From Mesocentrotus franciscanus (lineage: Eukaryota > Echinodermata > Echinoidea > Camarodonta > Strongylocentrotidae): a stretch of DNA of 64,000 bases. Shown piece after piece: positions 13,151 to 25,262 of this stretch. How positions within the stretch are numbered: position 1 is the first letter of the stretch; every line of letters starts with the position of its first letter. The position numbers and the translations under genes are program-made. The notes below the pieces were generated by a model. That model was not told the origin of the DNA. It did not search any database and was given only the letters and a program-made list of their open reading frames with translations. The DNA lies in contig CP137671.1 of the NCBI GenBank assembly GCA_037976565.1, forward strand, positions 10,721,669 to 10,785,668. Reading direction: 5' to 3'.

Positions 13151-13860
13151 CGGACCATGGTATAGTGTAATTTCACTCTCTTGAATCTCAATCCAAGGGT
13201 TGAGGGTTTGAATCCCGGTGGGGTCACTCCCCCGCAGAGGGTGACACGTATGACCGTTACCACAAATGCAAATAACCCCCTTTTGCGGTCAATTTCAAGG
13301 ACATTTTGTGAAATTTAACCCCTTTTTTTACGTCAAAACAAGGACAAAATCGAACTTTGGAATACCCCTATTTATAAGATTGTAAGGACACTTTCGCAAA
13401 TTTACCCCTATTTTACCATATTTCAAGGATGACTCGGCTCCGAGAATTTTTCTTCCCGGTTTTCTCTTTCCCTTTTCCTGACCCCTATTTATCAATTTCG
13501 AGGACACCTGTGCATCCCTATTTTCTATATTTCGAGGAATATTTTGTCCGCGGACATTGCTTGAAATTGACCCCTTTTTCCGCGATTTTGGTAACGGTCA
13601 TGCGGTCCGGAAGTCACATTGAGTGACCCCACCGGGGTTCGAATCCCAACCCGACATTGTAATTTCCTTTGGCAAGACGTCAACAATCCACACTTGCCAT
13701 GCACTCTTCACCCAGGTGTAAATGGGTATCCTAGCAAAAGCTGGGTAGTTATAATTGCAGGGCCCGCATGAAGAGCCGCATTGATAGTGATGTGGCTATA
13801 CCCCGGGTAAATAAGGCCCAATCATTATTAGTATCATTATTATTACTGTTCTCATGAAAA
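13151..13860 (+). mobile_element. tRNA-derived SINE interrupted by an inverted-repeat insert
   Basis: The tRNA-like head (GGTTTGAATCCC) is at about 13206. The SINE body (TTTGGCAAGACGTCAAC, CACCCAGGTGTAAATGGG, ATT-rich tail) is at 13668-13850. Between them, 13212-13645 is bounded by CCCGGTGGGGTCACT and AGTGACCCCACCGGGG and filled with degenerate ACCCCTATTT..ATTTCAAGGACA units of about 50 bp. Confidence 0.6.
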
Positions 13861-13984
13861 TAGGCTTAACATGTTTCTGTGTGCCAGATTCGTTTTTAAA
13901 TGTTTATAAAGAACTTAGTTCCGAAACACAATCCTTCTCTGTCTTTGATGTTATCATGAATATTAGTTAAAGGCTCTGCCTGTC

Positions 13985-14450
13985 AATATCATCACCATCA
14001 TCATCATAATAATAATCATTATCAATCATGATAGTAATAATAATCATCTTCATCATCAATCATCATCAATCATCACCATCATCATCACCATCATTATTAT
14101 CATCATCATCATTACCATCATCAGCATCATGATCACCGTTATCATCACCATCATCATCAACATCCTCATCACCATGTAGTTACTGTAATCACCACCATCA
14201 ACACCATCATAGCATCATTATATTCGTCACTATCACGATCATCACTGTCATCAATATAATTATCGTCTTCTTCATCATCACCATCTTCATCACCACCATC
14301 ATCATTGAATATGAGTCAACATGCACAATCGTCATCATCATCATTATTATTACCATTATCACCACTACTGCCAGCATCTTCATCATATAAACATCGTCAT
14401 CATCGTTTGCATCCCTTCATCACCATCATCATCATTATTTCCTTCTTCTC
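13985..14450. repeat. CAT/ATC trinucleotide repeat tract
   Basis: Imperfect CAT, ATC and ATT triplets throughout. Open frames here are artefacts. Confidence 0.9.
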
Positions 14451-14530
14451 CTTCAGAGAGGCAGATCTTAGGAATATGCCTGCATGCCATTTTCAACACA
14501 ATACAACAGAAGATACGACAGAAGATACAC

Positions 14531-14617
14531 CTGGGCCCTGTCTTACAAAGAGTTGATATTAATCGCAACTTATTTGCGATTGATATCAATTGCAACTGTT
14601 TATTAGACGAGGCCCAG
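14531..14617. mobile_element. MITE family D (GGGCCCTGTCTTACAAA), short copy
   Basis: Inverted ends CTGGGCCCTGTCTTACAAA and TTATTAGACGAGGCCCAG enclose TTAATCGCAACTTATTTGCGATTGATAT. Related to 23671-23833 and 60407-60752. Confidence 0.65.
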
Positions 14618-15234
14618 ATGATACAATAGAAGATCCACATAATCCACAGTTGACTTCATCGTAATAAATCGAATCATGTTTACTATGAAAACTCATTTAT
14701 TGAAATCAGCAAAATTCATGTTGCTTGACGTCATTATGAAATAAATACTGTGTATCAGAAAGAACATCGATATGAACTTCGAACAGGGTAAATAAAAGTT
14801 AGATTTAAAAAAATATGAAAGACAGAGTAAATTGAAGACATTCATAACAAACGAAGACATTCAGATCAATATGATCCATTCCCACGATAAGGCATTTTTA
14901 TCTTTATGTCTCTCTCAACCCAGGTGTATCTGGAAGTCATCTGGTAGAAACGGATTCAATGAATTAGCGCTAACAAATTTACTACCAAGGGAAATAAAGA
15001 GTAATAGTTCTAATAAATACCTACATGTAAACATAAATAGAGACCACAGGCTGGAATAAGTATATGATTACATGAATATGGTGGTTTTAATGATTATCGT
15101 GTTTGATTGATTTGTTTCATGGTGATTGATGACTTACCTAGAAAGTGAGAATATGCTTCTAAGTAAACACCAGGATACGATCGCAAAGGCTTTCGAGAAA
15201 TCATCTTCAGGGCAATCTCAGCGCCCCACCATCA

Positions 15235-15520
15235 TGATCCGGTTTGCCCCGAGTCCGTGGTTGGGGCATCCTTATTGTATTACGGATAAGTGCTTTGTAT
15301 GTTGTTTTTTCCCGTGTATCAATATGCTATTGTAATTTTGTTTCGCTTTGCGATGTTTATATATGAATTTCTGTATTTGTGTGTTCTATTTGAATTGTTT
15401 TTTGTTTTTACTATTTGTTGTATGTCCTTAACCAGGACCATGATGAAAAACAGCTTTGCTGATCATGTTTTTATCCTGTATAAATATGTTTCAATAAATA
15501 AACATGAATAAATAAAAATA
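15235..15520 (+). mobile_element. Possible 3' end of a truncated LINE
   Basis: T-rich non-coding sequence with AACCAGGACCATGATGAAAAAC near the end and a tail of AATAAA-type units at 15490-15518, typical of 5'-truncated non-LTR copies. No reverse transcriptase frame remains. Confidence 0.3.
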
Positions 15521-15695
15521 TTGCTTTTTAGAAATGACGTTCTGATTCAGTAATACGTCATTGTAGTGTTCGCACATTAAAAAACTTGTCACATTGAAAT
15601 TGACTAAGGGGGATTTTTCGAAAGTGTTTGCAATCGTGCTCAAGATGGACATATTTTAACGATGATTGCCCTACCAAAATGCATTTCTGCATCAA

Positions 15696-15765
15696 CTTGG
15701 TTTCGAACCCGGGTATTTCCTTTAAAGAAGACACTGCTCTACCACTGCGCCATCACGCCTTCTTC
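15696..15765 (-). repeat. tRNA-related relic (pseudo-tRNA)
   Basis: The minus strand shows an A-box (GTGATGGCGCAGTGGTAGAGC) and a B-box-like GGGTTCGAAACC at tRNA spacing. The acceptor and T stems do not pair well, so a functional tRNA is unlikely. Confidence 0.4.
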
Positions 15766-16603
15766 TAAATAAAGTCGAATTCCTATTTCATAATATGATT
15801 GTCACTGTGCTGCGGTTTGCCCCAAATTTCAGTCTCTTAAAGAAAATCTCAACCCAAAGAATGATTGTAGTTATGTTGAAAGTAAATAAACAAACAACAA
15901 AGTCATAAATACCAATGATTATAAAAGCTTCTATAAAAGTAACAACGAGCCTATGCAACAAGCTCAGTGTTGTAAAGGAAGATTTCGTGATATAAATATT
16001 TCAAATCTTCATAATCAAATCCTGAGTGAAGTTTAGGAATACATTCATTTAAAAAATGAATTATCAGATATCAAAGTATCCTCGTCAAGATAATTATACA
16101 TATAATCTCTCATAGTAATCTTTGTATGTATTCAGTTATATATTGAAGAAGATAACTGCAACATATGCAAAATGACCTGAATTTTCTGAGGTAAGTAAAA
16201 CTATGAGTATGTGATTACATCTCTCACCGTCTCTCAATTTCTACGACGCAGACATCTATCTCAAAACATTTTAACATTTGTAAGATCTTCTCCTGTGAGT
16301 CAAGTTAGCGTAAATCTGTTCTTAAATATTGAAAAACACAAAATGTTGTAATTTATAGGGTTTTGTTATTAATTTCTGTTTTGCCCATACTGTTGTAAAA
16401 CGAACGTATTGTGTTTGTCATGTTCATTGATCATTTGCATAAAACGTGGAATTATAACCTACGAATTTCATTGCGTCAGGAATTGTTGAACTTTTTAGAA
16501 TAAAGAGAAAAGAAAGAAAGGTGACGTCATTTGGGCTTCACCAAACATTTCTTTCTTTTCTGCGTACATTTCACTTGTGTAGAAAGGCATAATCATCTAG
16601 AAC

Positions 16604-16609
16604 TTTATT
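16604..16609 (-). promoter_or_regulatory. Candidate polyadenylation signal of gene 2
   Basis: AATAAA on the minus strand about 200 bp beyond the gene 2 stop codon. It is the first canonical signal I see there. Confidence 0.45.
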
Positions 16610-16806
16610 GGAGACAAAATTCATCCCATTGGTTTCCTATAAAACTTTCTTTTCACTTTTGATAGATATTTCATTATAGCCCCCATCAAAAATGAATAGT
16701 TATCTTGAGTTATGTCATTTTAAGCCCCCCAAAGGAATAATACGTCTGAGCTACCATAATTCCAATATTTCTTTAGCGAATAGTATGTCTAAATTCTTTA
16801 AACATA

Positions 16807-18332
16807 TTACAAATGTTCATCACCGAGTATATTCATGCCGACGTTCTTGCTGAAGTCGAGCTCGGCATAGATAACGGAATCTGATTGTCGAGCGGCGCTG
16901 TCACCAGGCTCAGTAATATTCCTTGGGGAGGTAGACGGAGTAGCTGCTGGACTTGATGATTTCTTCGAGTGCTTTCTCCTCGTGAATCTATTTTTCCTCC
17001 CCACCGAAGCATCAAGATTATTAATACTGGAAGGATCTTTCCCCTGTGACGTTCCGGGTTGTGATTGGTCATTTTGAATGTCGATTGGAGTCGAAGGCGC
17101 GCTTCGAGGAGTTATATTGTGGTCAACGCTTACTGGAGATGCTGAATTGGGGGCTTCCCTGCTTGTAGAGGCTGATGAAGAGGCTAGATCTGCAGTATCT
17201 ACTTGAGATTGTCCCGATATTGTAGAGGGAGTACGTTTTTTCTTGATTCTTCTTAATTCAGAGGGTCGTATCTTTTCGATCTCTGAAGGTTTCTTCGGAG
17301 ACACCGTATCCCTGTTGCGATTCATGTTTTGTCGTAAGGTGCTGTTGGGAGATTTCTGAGCCATGTTTGACTGGCTGATGATGGACGATATAAGATCTGG
17401 TTGGCTCTCACTCAAGACGCCATTGTCGACGCCATCTTCTCCCGTGATGTCATCGTCATCGTCGTCATCACGGATGATAGTGACAAAGCCATGCCCTGCT
17501 GCGATGGCCTCGGCATCCATCACCATCTGAGGTTCCACTGGTCGTGGCTGACAATACCGGCACCGCCTATGTCGAAAGAGAATGAAGAGAACGATGCCGA
17601 ATAGGAGTATGACGACGACACCGAGGATACCGACGATGATGAAGGGTATGAAGGCATTGGTCCCAGAGGTCGAATCGGTCTCGGGAACGGGCCGAGGGTG
17701 CATTGGTAGCGTTGATCGAGCCCGGGTAGAGACGCATTGCAAGTGAATGTGATCGATGTGTCACTTGGTACTATTTCAAAGTGTGACGTACTAACCCTTG
17801 TATCATCACGTGTTACACTGCTTGAGCCAATGAGAGCACCGTTACGTAACCACTGCAGCGAAGTCATCGATGACCCCGTAGAAGAGCATGAAAGCTCCAC
17901 GCTATCCCCCGCTTGCGATTGTTCATTGTTTGGTCTCTTCTCACAAGCGGGTATCCACGACGTTGGGAGCACTGTCAGCGTCGCGTTGCGGGTCGACGCG
18001 GTTCCGTAACTACACCCGTAGAGTCCACTATCGCTTAACTGCGTCGCGTTGATGAAGAGGTTATAATGACCGTCGTTGCGGTCACCAGCGATGAAGAAGC
18101 GGTTGTCTCGCGTGTTGTACAGTTCTTCCTTGACCGGAGGATCACCGATGTAGCGGTGCCACAGGACAGTTCTGGAACCTATATCCTCGTCGAAGACACA
18201 GTCTAAGGTTACCGCGCGAGTTAGGACAACCGCTACGTCTTCTGGCTGGACCACAAACTGACTCACCACTAGCGAGACCAAACCTGAGACCAAGAAGAAC
18301 GCTATATTCAATGATCTGATTGTAGCATCCAT
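16807..18332 (-). CDS. IgSF receptor gene 2: two Ig domains, transmembrane segment, long tail ending in an ITIM; one frame break
   Basis: Single uninterrupted reading unit. The ATG at 18332 has a strong context (CACAATGG) and opens a signal peptide. Ig1 has Cys in VTLDC and LYGC and a FFIAG...YNLFI segment like its paralogues. Ig2 has four Cys (IPAC, ELSC, TFTC, RYQC). The frame from 18332 runs through GPFP and then drifts without a membrane segment to a stop at 17520; the overlapping frame ending at 16807 supplies a hydrophobic segment (FIPFIIVGILGVVVILLFG), a CRYC motif, an Asp run and a Ser/Thr/Lys-rich tail. One extra base near 17683 would give about 508 residues with the membrane segment at about 228-253. 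Near the C-terminus, VIYAEL (Tyr about 489) matches the ITIM consensus for SHP-type phosphatase recruitment. Alternative readings are a secreted two-Ig protein or a pseudogene. Confidence 0.8.
17675..17710 (-). other. Frame break in gene 2
   Basis: The Ig-domain frame and the transmembrane-tail frame overlap here and differ by -1 (equivalently +2). One additional C in the CCC at 17683-17685 joins TLGPFP to ETDSTSG. No plausible intron or slippery heptamer lies here. It may be a consensus error, a polymorphism or a real inactivation. Confidence 0.7.
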
Positions 18333-20367
18333 TGTGATTAATGGTCTTACACTTCCTGTCCCTCAGAATGGTAGCACTACTCGCAGGGTCGATGGGGTCA
18401 ATGGAGTTCTCGTTGACGTCCTGTTTCGACCATGAGGCACACTTGTGTCTGAAAATATGACAAAGAAGAATTGAAAGAATGGATGATAATATTGATTGGA
18501 TTGCAATGATAAAATTGTTGAAAATTGCAGTTGCAATAGACAACTGATAATAAAAGGCCCTACCTGGCGACCATCAGCAGCACCTTTTTCATCATTATCA
18601 TCATCACCACCTGCAAAATAAAAACCAGCATTATCATCGCCAATCTAAAGGCGATGATAATTATAGGATGTTCAAGTTTGACGACGATGTTTACTTAACT
18701 CGACTGCTATGGGGAAATAAGCTTCCAAGATCATAATTGGTCATTAACCAAAGGAGTTACAGCTCTCAGAGCTATCCGAGGGACTTGATAATTGAGGATT
18801 AGTGTACCAAGTGTTTTTGAACCCACAGTCTTTATGTTCTTATGCAAATGCTCTACCCGATGAGCAATTGCATCTTATCTTCATTAAACACACTTTCTTT
18901 CTCATTCACCATCATCATCACCATCATTATCACCACCATCACAATCACCATCACCATTTTCATTATCATCATCATCCCCACCATTACCAACATCGTTAAA
19001 ATCACTATCATCCTTAACACCACCACCATCAGCATCATCATCATTAACATTATAACAGCTTCTCGCTCTTGTTCCTTTTTAAAACAGTTTAGTTTAAGGC
19101 CTAAGTGTAATAATTTTAAAGTTTCCTGGGTAATCAGTATAAGGGGGCATAATTAGTATAATTGCTTCTTATGGAAAATTTTTAAAGGAGTCAGGTATCT
19201 TTGCACACCTTCAATAATGCATCAAAAATTTGGAACGATTTTGGTCCATTTCCATTTCACCAATCTATATCGACGATTTTCATATCGTTGTTTTGGAGCT
19301 ATGAGTAATTATCGATTTCATATCTTGTAACCCTCCAGGTTCGTATGTCTTTCAACAGTCCCTCCCAAAAGAAGGGAAAGTTGAGATAGGGTTATCCTTT
19401 CAAAAACACGATAAAAAGCTGCAACACTTTTAGTTCAAGCATTAACGAAAATTAACGAATATAATTTATAAATAAGTGTATTGGTAAAAGCTTTTTAAGA
19501 AGGCATATAACATGACAATACATGGTAATTCACTATCTTCTTTAGTAACGATACAATTTATGTTAGTAAAAAACGCTTAGTAATCATTTACTAGTATTAA
19601 GTGTTCATGTGTATCAAAACTTCAACACAGCTAGGTATGAAAACATAACAATAATTTTGAATGTGCACACTGCGACACTCAACTTCTTAAGACCGTTTAA
19701 TAAATATGTCATACTCCTCTCTTTTCTTAACCAATAATTGAGATACATACCTGGCTTATGCACTCATTGCAGTGTGTATCAATAAACACCAATTAGATAA
19801 TAAAACAGCTGATTTTCCCAGTACTCCTGTGCGCAGTTTACTATTTCACGCATTTACGTGTACTGACCACAATGTATTTCGGCTGTTGCTTTCTACCTAC
19901 GATAGCACAGAGACAGCATTTAGAGTACTCGATCGCGATCTCGGATATATATGATGTTTTTAGTCGACGTAGACGTATAATTCTGCACCAGATCACATTG
20001 CAGAAATTTAAATGTCGACCAAAACACGTTCTATTATGTTCTTTCAAACGGCCTGCCCGTTAGATCGGGTATATCGCATTGTGTGTGGAACACAATGCCT
20101 ATGGTTCTTACTTCGCGCAGACGACATGCACGGCTGACCCATTCCAAACGATCAATCGATATTCCTAGCATTTGCCATATGCAAACACAAATATGGTGAC
20201 TCAATGCTCGACATTTGTTCTCTTTTGTTAGATTCCAAGACAAGTTTTTTTCATATGCAAATTCCAGGTCACTGTGTCTTTTGTGGGGAGTACAAAAACA
20301 GGTTCACCTCTCAAGGCTTAACTGGTCGAACTGAATAGAATTTTCGAGTTTCTCATGGTTTTGAAGA
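18333..20367. other. Gene-free stretch with a CAT repeat
   Basis: 18908-19054 is an ATC/CAC triplet tract. 19055-20367 shows nothing recognised. Confidence 0.45.
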
Positions 20368-20450
20368 GTGTGCGTGTAATTGGATTTGTACAGACGTGTA
20401 TCAATCAGATATGATTATTTACGTCTGGGGACCACCCGAAAGATGAGGTT
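20368..20450 (+). repeat. Dispersed repeat E, copy 1
   Basis: ACAGACGTGTATCAATCAGATATGATTATTTACGTCTGGGGACC. Also present at 58571-58625 (inverted, partial) and 60536-60604. Confidence 0.75.
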
Positions 20451-21461
20451 CCACGCTTGTCTTTTCATAGCACAAACACTACTGCTTGAAAATGCGTAAA
20501 AAAGGAGGGTGAAGGATAGGGGCCCCTCCAAAATGTATAACTATAAAAAAACCAGGACCATAGCATAATATTCGGGCAGCTAGATAAATTCTCTAAAAAC
20601 TGCTTAAAACATACATATCTGTATCCTCCATTAGAATGCCACCGATGGTTGTTTCCGATGGTCTTAAGCACGTCGATTGGCAAAATAAAAGGCTCAAGAT
20701 ATTGTCTCGCTCACTGTCATTGCTTGCTAGATTTTAGCCCATGGTAATATCATCACACAAATGCCTATATCATCAGTGATCGGATAAGGAAAACAATATC
20801 AAGCATCACTCTAATAATCGGAACTGGGAGCGTGTACCAATGATTCTTTAATAATGATTCATTAAAAGCCTGTTGAATCTTGAAAGTTGTATTCGAAAAG
20901 CAGACGAAAGCCCCCAACAACAACAAACCAGGGAAATTGTACCTTGTGCCACCAATTACACTCAGTACCAAATAGAAAGAAGAAAGCCCACTTGCCTTCT
21001 GAGATCACTTGCAATTTCGTTTCCGCGTTCTTATACATTAAAGAATATTTCGTGTATCTAGGTTATGAAGGTAGGCGTATATATCTAGTGGTTGAATAGG
21101 CCTATATGATTGTAAAAGAAGATTGGAAGATATTTGCTGCAGCTGATATAATTAATGTTTTTCATCCTTGTTATTATGTTGTCATTCTCAATGTCATGTT
21201 TCAATTTACTTTTGCTTCAATAAAATTATCAGTGCGATAATAAATACCATTTTTACGATGGCATTCCAAAATGGAAACCTTACTGTGCAATTTACATGTA
21301 CATTTGGTGCTATGTCAGTAAGTACTAATATCATGTTGCATGGAAGCGGGTTTGTATTAGAAGATAGTGTTTACAATTTTACTGAAACATAACATATCTG
21401 CGTAAAAAGAAAAAATATTAGGCGTACAACCGAAACAACCGTATCAAATTACATTTCAGCC

Positions 21462-21560
21462 AAATTCAATTCAATTCAATTCAATTCAATTCAATGTGGT
21501 TTATTGCTTTCAATTCAATGTGGTTTATTGGAAATACAAAGAAGCAGTCCAGGGACTAAT
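21462..21560 (-). mobile_element. LINE-like 3' terminus with GAATT-type tail (minus)
   Basis: Seven or so TCAAT pentamers adjoin a duplicated TTCAATGTGGTTTATTG. Read on the minus strand this is a 3' end followed by a GAATT microsatellite, as also seen at 58100-58165 on the plus strand. Confidence 0.4.
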
Positions 21561-22018
21561 TGCACAATGTTTACAATGTAAAAATGGTCATAAAATAGGA
21601 TCATCAATTAAAACAAAAAAGAAAATTAACAATAAGTTAACGTACATAATCTATACTAATCAAAATCACACTTTGATTTGATTTGATTTGATTTTCTTCT
21701 GCATTCATGTAACTACACAGTTTTTCGATAACAATAATAATATGAAGTACAATAAGACATTTAGTATCTTTCTGACAATGAATCATAAATAACCAAATAT
21801 ATGTATATAAAAATTGATATCTTCAAAAACGAAATGATAAACTGTCATAAATACTAAATTTCCTTAAACATTATAAAATATTATACAAATATTTGCGGAA
21901 GAAGGACTGTCATTTTAAGCAGTTTGCTTGATAATATGACCGCCCAAGAAAAAAACTCATGAAATAGATTAACACATTTATTAAGCAGAACGAATAGGTA
22001 ATTTAAAATACAAACTTT

Positions 22019-22135
22019 GATGATGGTGATATTGACAATGCAGATGAGGATGATGATGAGGATGATGAGGATGATGATGAAGATGATGATGATGATGATG
22101 ATGATGACGATGATGATAATGATGATGATGAAAGA
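22019..22135. repeat. GAT trinucleotide repeat
   Basis: Nearly pure GAT/GAG triplets. Confidence 0.9.
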
Positions 22136-22708
22136 AGAGATGACATTATGATAAAGACTGAAGAGTTGACACAGAAATTTTATCTTGAATATTTTGATAA
22201 CAACATCTTTTTAACTTGCATATAGGTAAAGAGCTAGCTTTGGAAATAAACGTTAATCATTATACAAAATAGAAGTAAAAGATCACTCGAATATTTGGCA
22301 GAAAAATCACATTGCATTTCAAAATAGTCTTTATTGGTCACCAAAGGATATGTTGGGAAGAAAAAAAGAGTTCAATATTGCTATCGTGGGTTATAAATCC
22401 TTACAGAAAAGCGTATAGGCCATCCCAACTCAAGTGTGTCGTCATCCTCCGAACGCATCGATCTCAAGCCCTGTATAAGCTGTTTCAAAAAGAGTTATTA
22501 TAGGTACCAAAATGTAAGAGGATTGCCAGAGGTGGTCCGTGAATATCCCGCAAGTAAAAATCGGCTTAAATTCACTTACCGCATCCCCCTAATTCAAACC
22601 ATTCTTAAGGTTGTGGTGTTCAGGGTTTAGGCAAGAGCCACAAGGACCAACAATGCGAAAAGTTCGACAACCTTCGATTTCACTAGCATCAGGACAGTAA
22701 GCTTGTCT

Positions 22709-22904
22709 TTAAAGCCCCACTGCACTACTTGTAGCTACTTGCTCCCTCTATATAGAAAACAATATCTAAGTGGTGCCCGTTGGTCCCCCATGATCCTCTT
22801 TTTCTTCTGTTAATTGAGAGCTGGGTTGATGAGATAACCACCTGTCAGTGACCACGCTGGGAGCTCTAATCCCTCCTGGCTAAACTAGTGCAGACGGGCT
22901 TTAA
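22709..22904 (+). mobile_element. MITE with TTAA flanks and 15-bp-class inverted termini, copy 1
   Basis: TTAA-AGCCCCACTGCACTA at the left and TAGTGCAGACGGGCT-TTAA at the right. The interior (CTTGTAGCTACTTGCTCCCT, ACCTGTCAGTGACCACGCTGG) is near-identical to 57240-57435. TTAA flanks suggest mobilisation by a piggyBac-type transposase, which is inference. Confidence 0.85.
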
Positions 22905-23175
22905 ATAAAAGGCTTCGTGCGAACCGCTCACCAATAATGTTTACAAGATTACAGCTACATTTTAAACTAGTACCACTGTCAGTTTGATAAAATACAATCT
23001 TAATCATCAAATCAACATACTTTTTTTTAAAGATTCTACTCAATCTTCCTCCTACACTACACAAATGTACATGTAATTGCAGTCTTTGCACAGCTCAGAA
23101 TGCCCTGCCTGCTATAGCATTCACCAATGTCAGCTCTAACACTCCTCATGCAAAGAAGTCGAAGGGATCTTAATA

Positions 23176-23304
23176 CCTCAGTCACACCGCGAAACCGACT
23201 TCAGCCCGACTCCAAGCCGACCGATTCTTGGCAATAGACGTAATGTAATAATTTCGTTCGGTCTCTTGTCGGTCTCTTGTCGGTCTTGTCGGTGTGACTA
23301 AGGC
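23176..23304. mobile_element. Hairpin MITE (CTCAGTCACACCG family)
   Basis: The left end CCTCAGTCACACCG is inverted at the right end CGGTGTGACTAAGG. The interior carries AAGCCGACCGATTCTTGGC and its inverse GTCGGTCTTGTCGG. Related fragments: 27083-27210, 28070-28105, 31995-32035, 53569-53830. Confidence 0.65.
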
Positions 23305-23334
23305 ATAATGACGATGATGATGTGTGTCTGTGAG

Positions 23335-23337
23335 TGT

Positions 23338-23371
<34 letters not shown>

Positions 23372-23372
23372 T
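23335..23372. repeat. GT microsatellite
   Basis: Tandem GT dinucleotides, followed by a G-rich stretch. Confidence 0.9.
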
Positions 23373-23670
23373 TGGGGAGGGGGGTGGTACTCCAAATGAA
23401 TATGGATGGTAACAGAGTTGTCATTGACTATATGGAAGGTAGGTACCTTTGCTCAATCTAATTCCTTTCCATGATGGTTCCTTTTTTTGATAAACATAAA
23501 TTCAAATTAATAGCATGAAAAGGGAGTCGATTCAGAAGCTCATTCTTAACAATTTTTGTAATTCCGCTTTATATAAGTTTCCTGAATTTTCCCCAAAAAG
23601 AAAATAGTTAGAGACACAAAGTGTGCAACAATTTTCATGATATCATCTTCTTCAGAAATGCTGTATTGAC

Positions 23671-23833
23671 CTGGGTCCCGTCTTACAAAGAGTTGCGATT
23701 GATTTGGATCAATCGCATGTCCTCTAATCAATCACAAGTTTACAGTCTCCGATCTCTTATGTACATGGTTGGGATTGATATCAATCGCAAATAAGTTGCG
23801 ATTAATCGCAGCTGTTCATAAAACAATGCCCTG
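23671..23833. mobile_element. MITE family D copy
   Basis: CTGGGTCCCGTCTTACAAAG...CATAAAACAATGCCCTG with internal inverted TTGCGATT/AATCGCA words. Confidence 0.6.
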
Positions 23834-24210
23834 ATATCAGTATATCAACTTCTGAAGTGCAAAGTGTCCTCAATGCAAACCGCCGCGCCGTGGCGTAGAT
23901 GGCGTCTCTCAAGTGAATTGAATTTGACTGATTCTTTCTCATAGCAAACATGGAAAAGGATATTAAACAAAACGAATACAAAAAAGAGATACTTTATCCT
24001 TTAGATATTGATCTTATAATGCTTATCAACTATAAGTGGGTATGCGTTGGGGTGGTGTGAGAGACGGTTCAAACAGAACTAATATAAGAGAAGCAGAGGC
24101 AGTGGTAGATCGAGGATTCTCTGGTCGGGGGGGGGGGGTGCAATTTTCTGAGAAGGAAAGAAATAGGGTCATCAGGTTTCTTTTAAAATAAAGGGTCATC
24201 AGCCCATTTT

Positions 24211-24393
24211 TCTTCTTCTTCTTCTTCTTCTTCTTCTTCTTCTTCTTCTTCTTCTTCTTCTTCTTCTTCTTCTTCTTCTTTCTTCTTCTTCTTCTTCTCC
24301 TTCTTCTTCTTCTTCTTCTTCTTCTTCTTCTTCTTCTTCTTCTTCTTCTTCTTCTTCTTCTTCTTCTTCTTCTTCTTCTTCTTCGTCTTCTTT
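24211..24393. repeat. CTT trinucleotide tract
   Basis: About 180 bp of nearly perfect TTC/CTT units. The apparent poly-Arg/Lys/Glu frames across it are artefacts. Confidence 0.95.
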
Positions 24394-25092
24394 TTCCCTC
24401 TTTTTTCATCTTTGTTTTCAGCCGGGGCCCACGTGCCCCTGGTGCCCCACCCCAGCAATCATACAGTGACAGATAAAAAGGAGAGGGAGGCGAAATGGAC
24501 AGATTCAGGAGAGGGAGAATGAGGGTAGGGGTAGGGACATAGATAAAGGTGGAGGGTGGGGGGGGGGAGGAATACCGAGGGATACTAACATAATACAAAG
24601 TCGAAGAAGCTTGGAGGTTGAACATGAGTTATTTCAAGTCCTATACACGGTAATATACAAATAACAACTCGTGAAAAGAAGAATAAATCGTGTGTTGAAT
24701 GTGATCAAATCGTGACATCTCGAACTTGCACTTGACAAACAACAAAGCTGTCGAGAGAGAAAAAAAATACCGCATTCCGTCACGAAAAGTAGTGGAAGCA
24801 TTATACTATCACAAATCAGTGCCATCCACATGATTCAATGATTAATATTATCTTGAAAATCCTTGCATTTGACTGGCTGTAAGCAAATTGGTCATGAAAT
24901 ATGGCAGTTGTCATTTACAACAGGTTTCTTGAAAACAGTTTTCAGAAATGCATTTATCGCATTTGGTTAAGATAGGCTCGGCCTACACGGACATCAAAGA
25001 CAAGTCCCATTTTGTCCATGTATAAGTTTAAAGAAACTAACTTGATTTGATAATGTTGGAGGGGGAAAGAAGACAGAGGAAAAGTAAAGACG

Positions 25093-25262
25093 CAGAGAGA
25101 GAGAGAGAGGGGGCAAAGACATAGGAAGGGAGAAAATGAGAAAGAAAATAGAGGGACACAAATAAAAACAAAGAGAAAGTAGAAGGAGAGAGAGAGAGAG
25201 GGAGAGGGGGAGGGAGAGAGAGAGAGAGAGAGAGGGTAGACAGACAGGCGGACAGACAGACA
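25093..25262. repeat. GA-rich microsatellite with CAGA units
   Basis: AGAG tracts followed by CAGACAGACAGACAGACA near 25250. Confidence 0.9.

Noticed and set aside
15696..15765. Functional tRNA gene
   Set aside because: A- and B-box words are present, but T and acceptor stems do not pair.
18142..18543. 133-codon minus frame overlapping the start of gene 2
   Set aside because: It overlaps the Ig1 coding region in another frame, and only the gene 2 frame has Ig features.
24026..24625. 199-codon frame with poly-Arg and poly-Lys
   Set aside because: It is the CTT microsatellite read through; there is no domain on either side.
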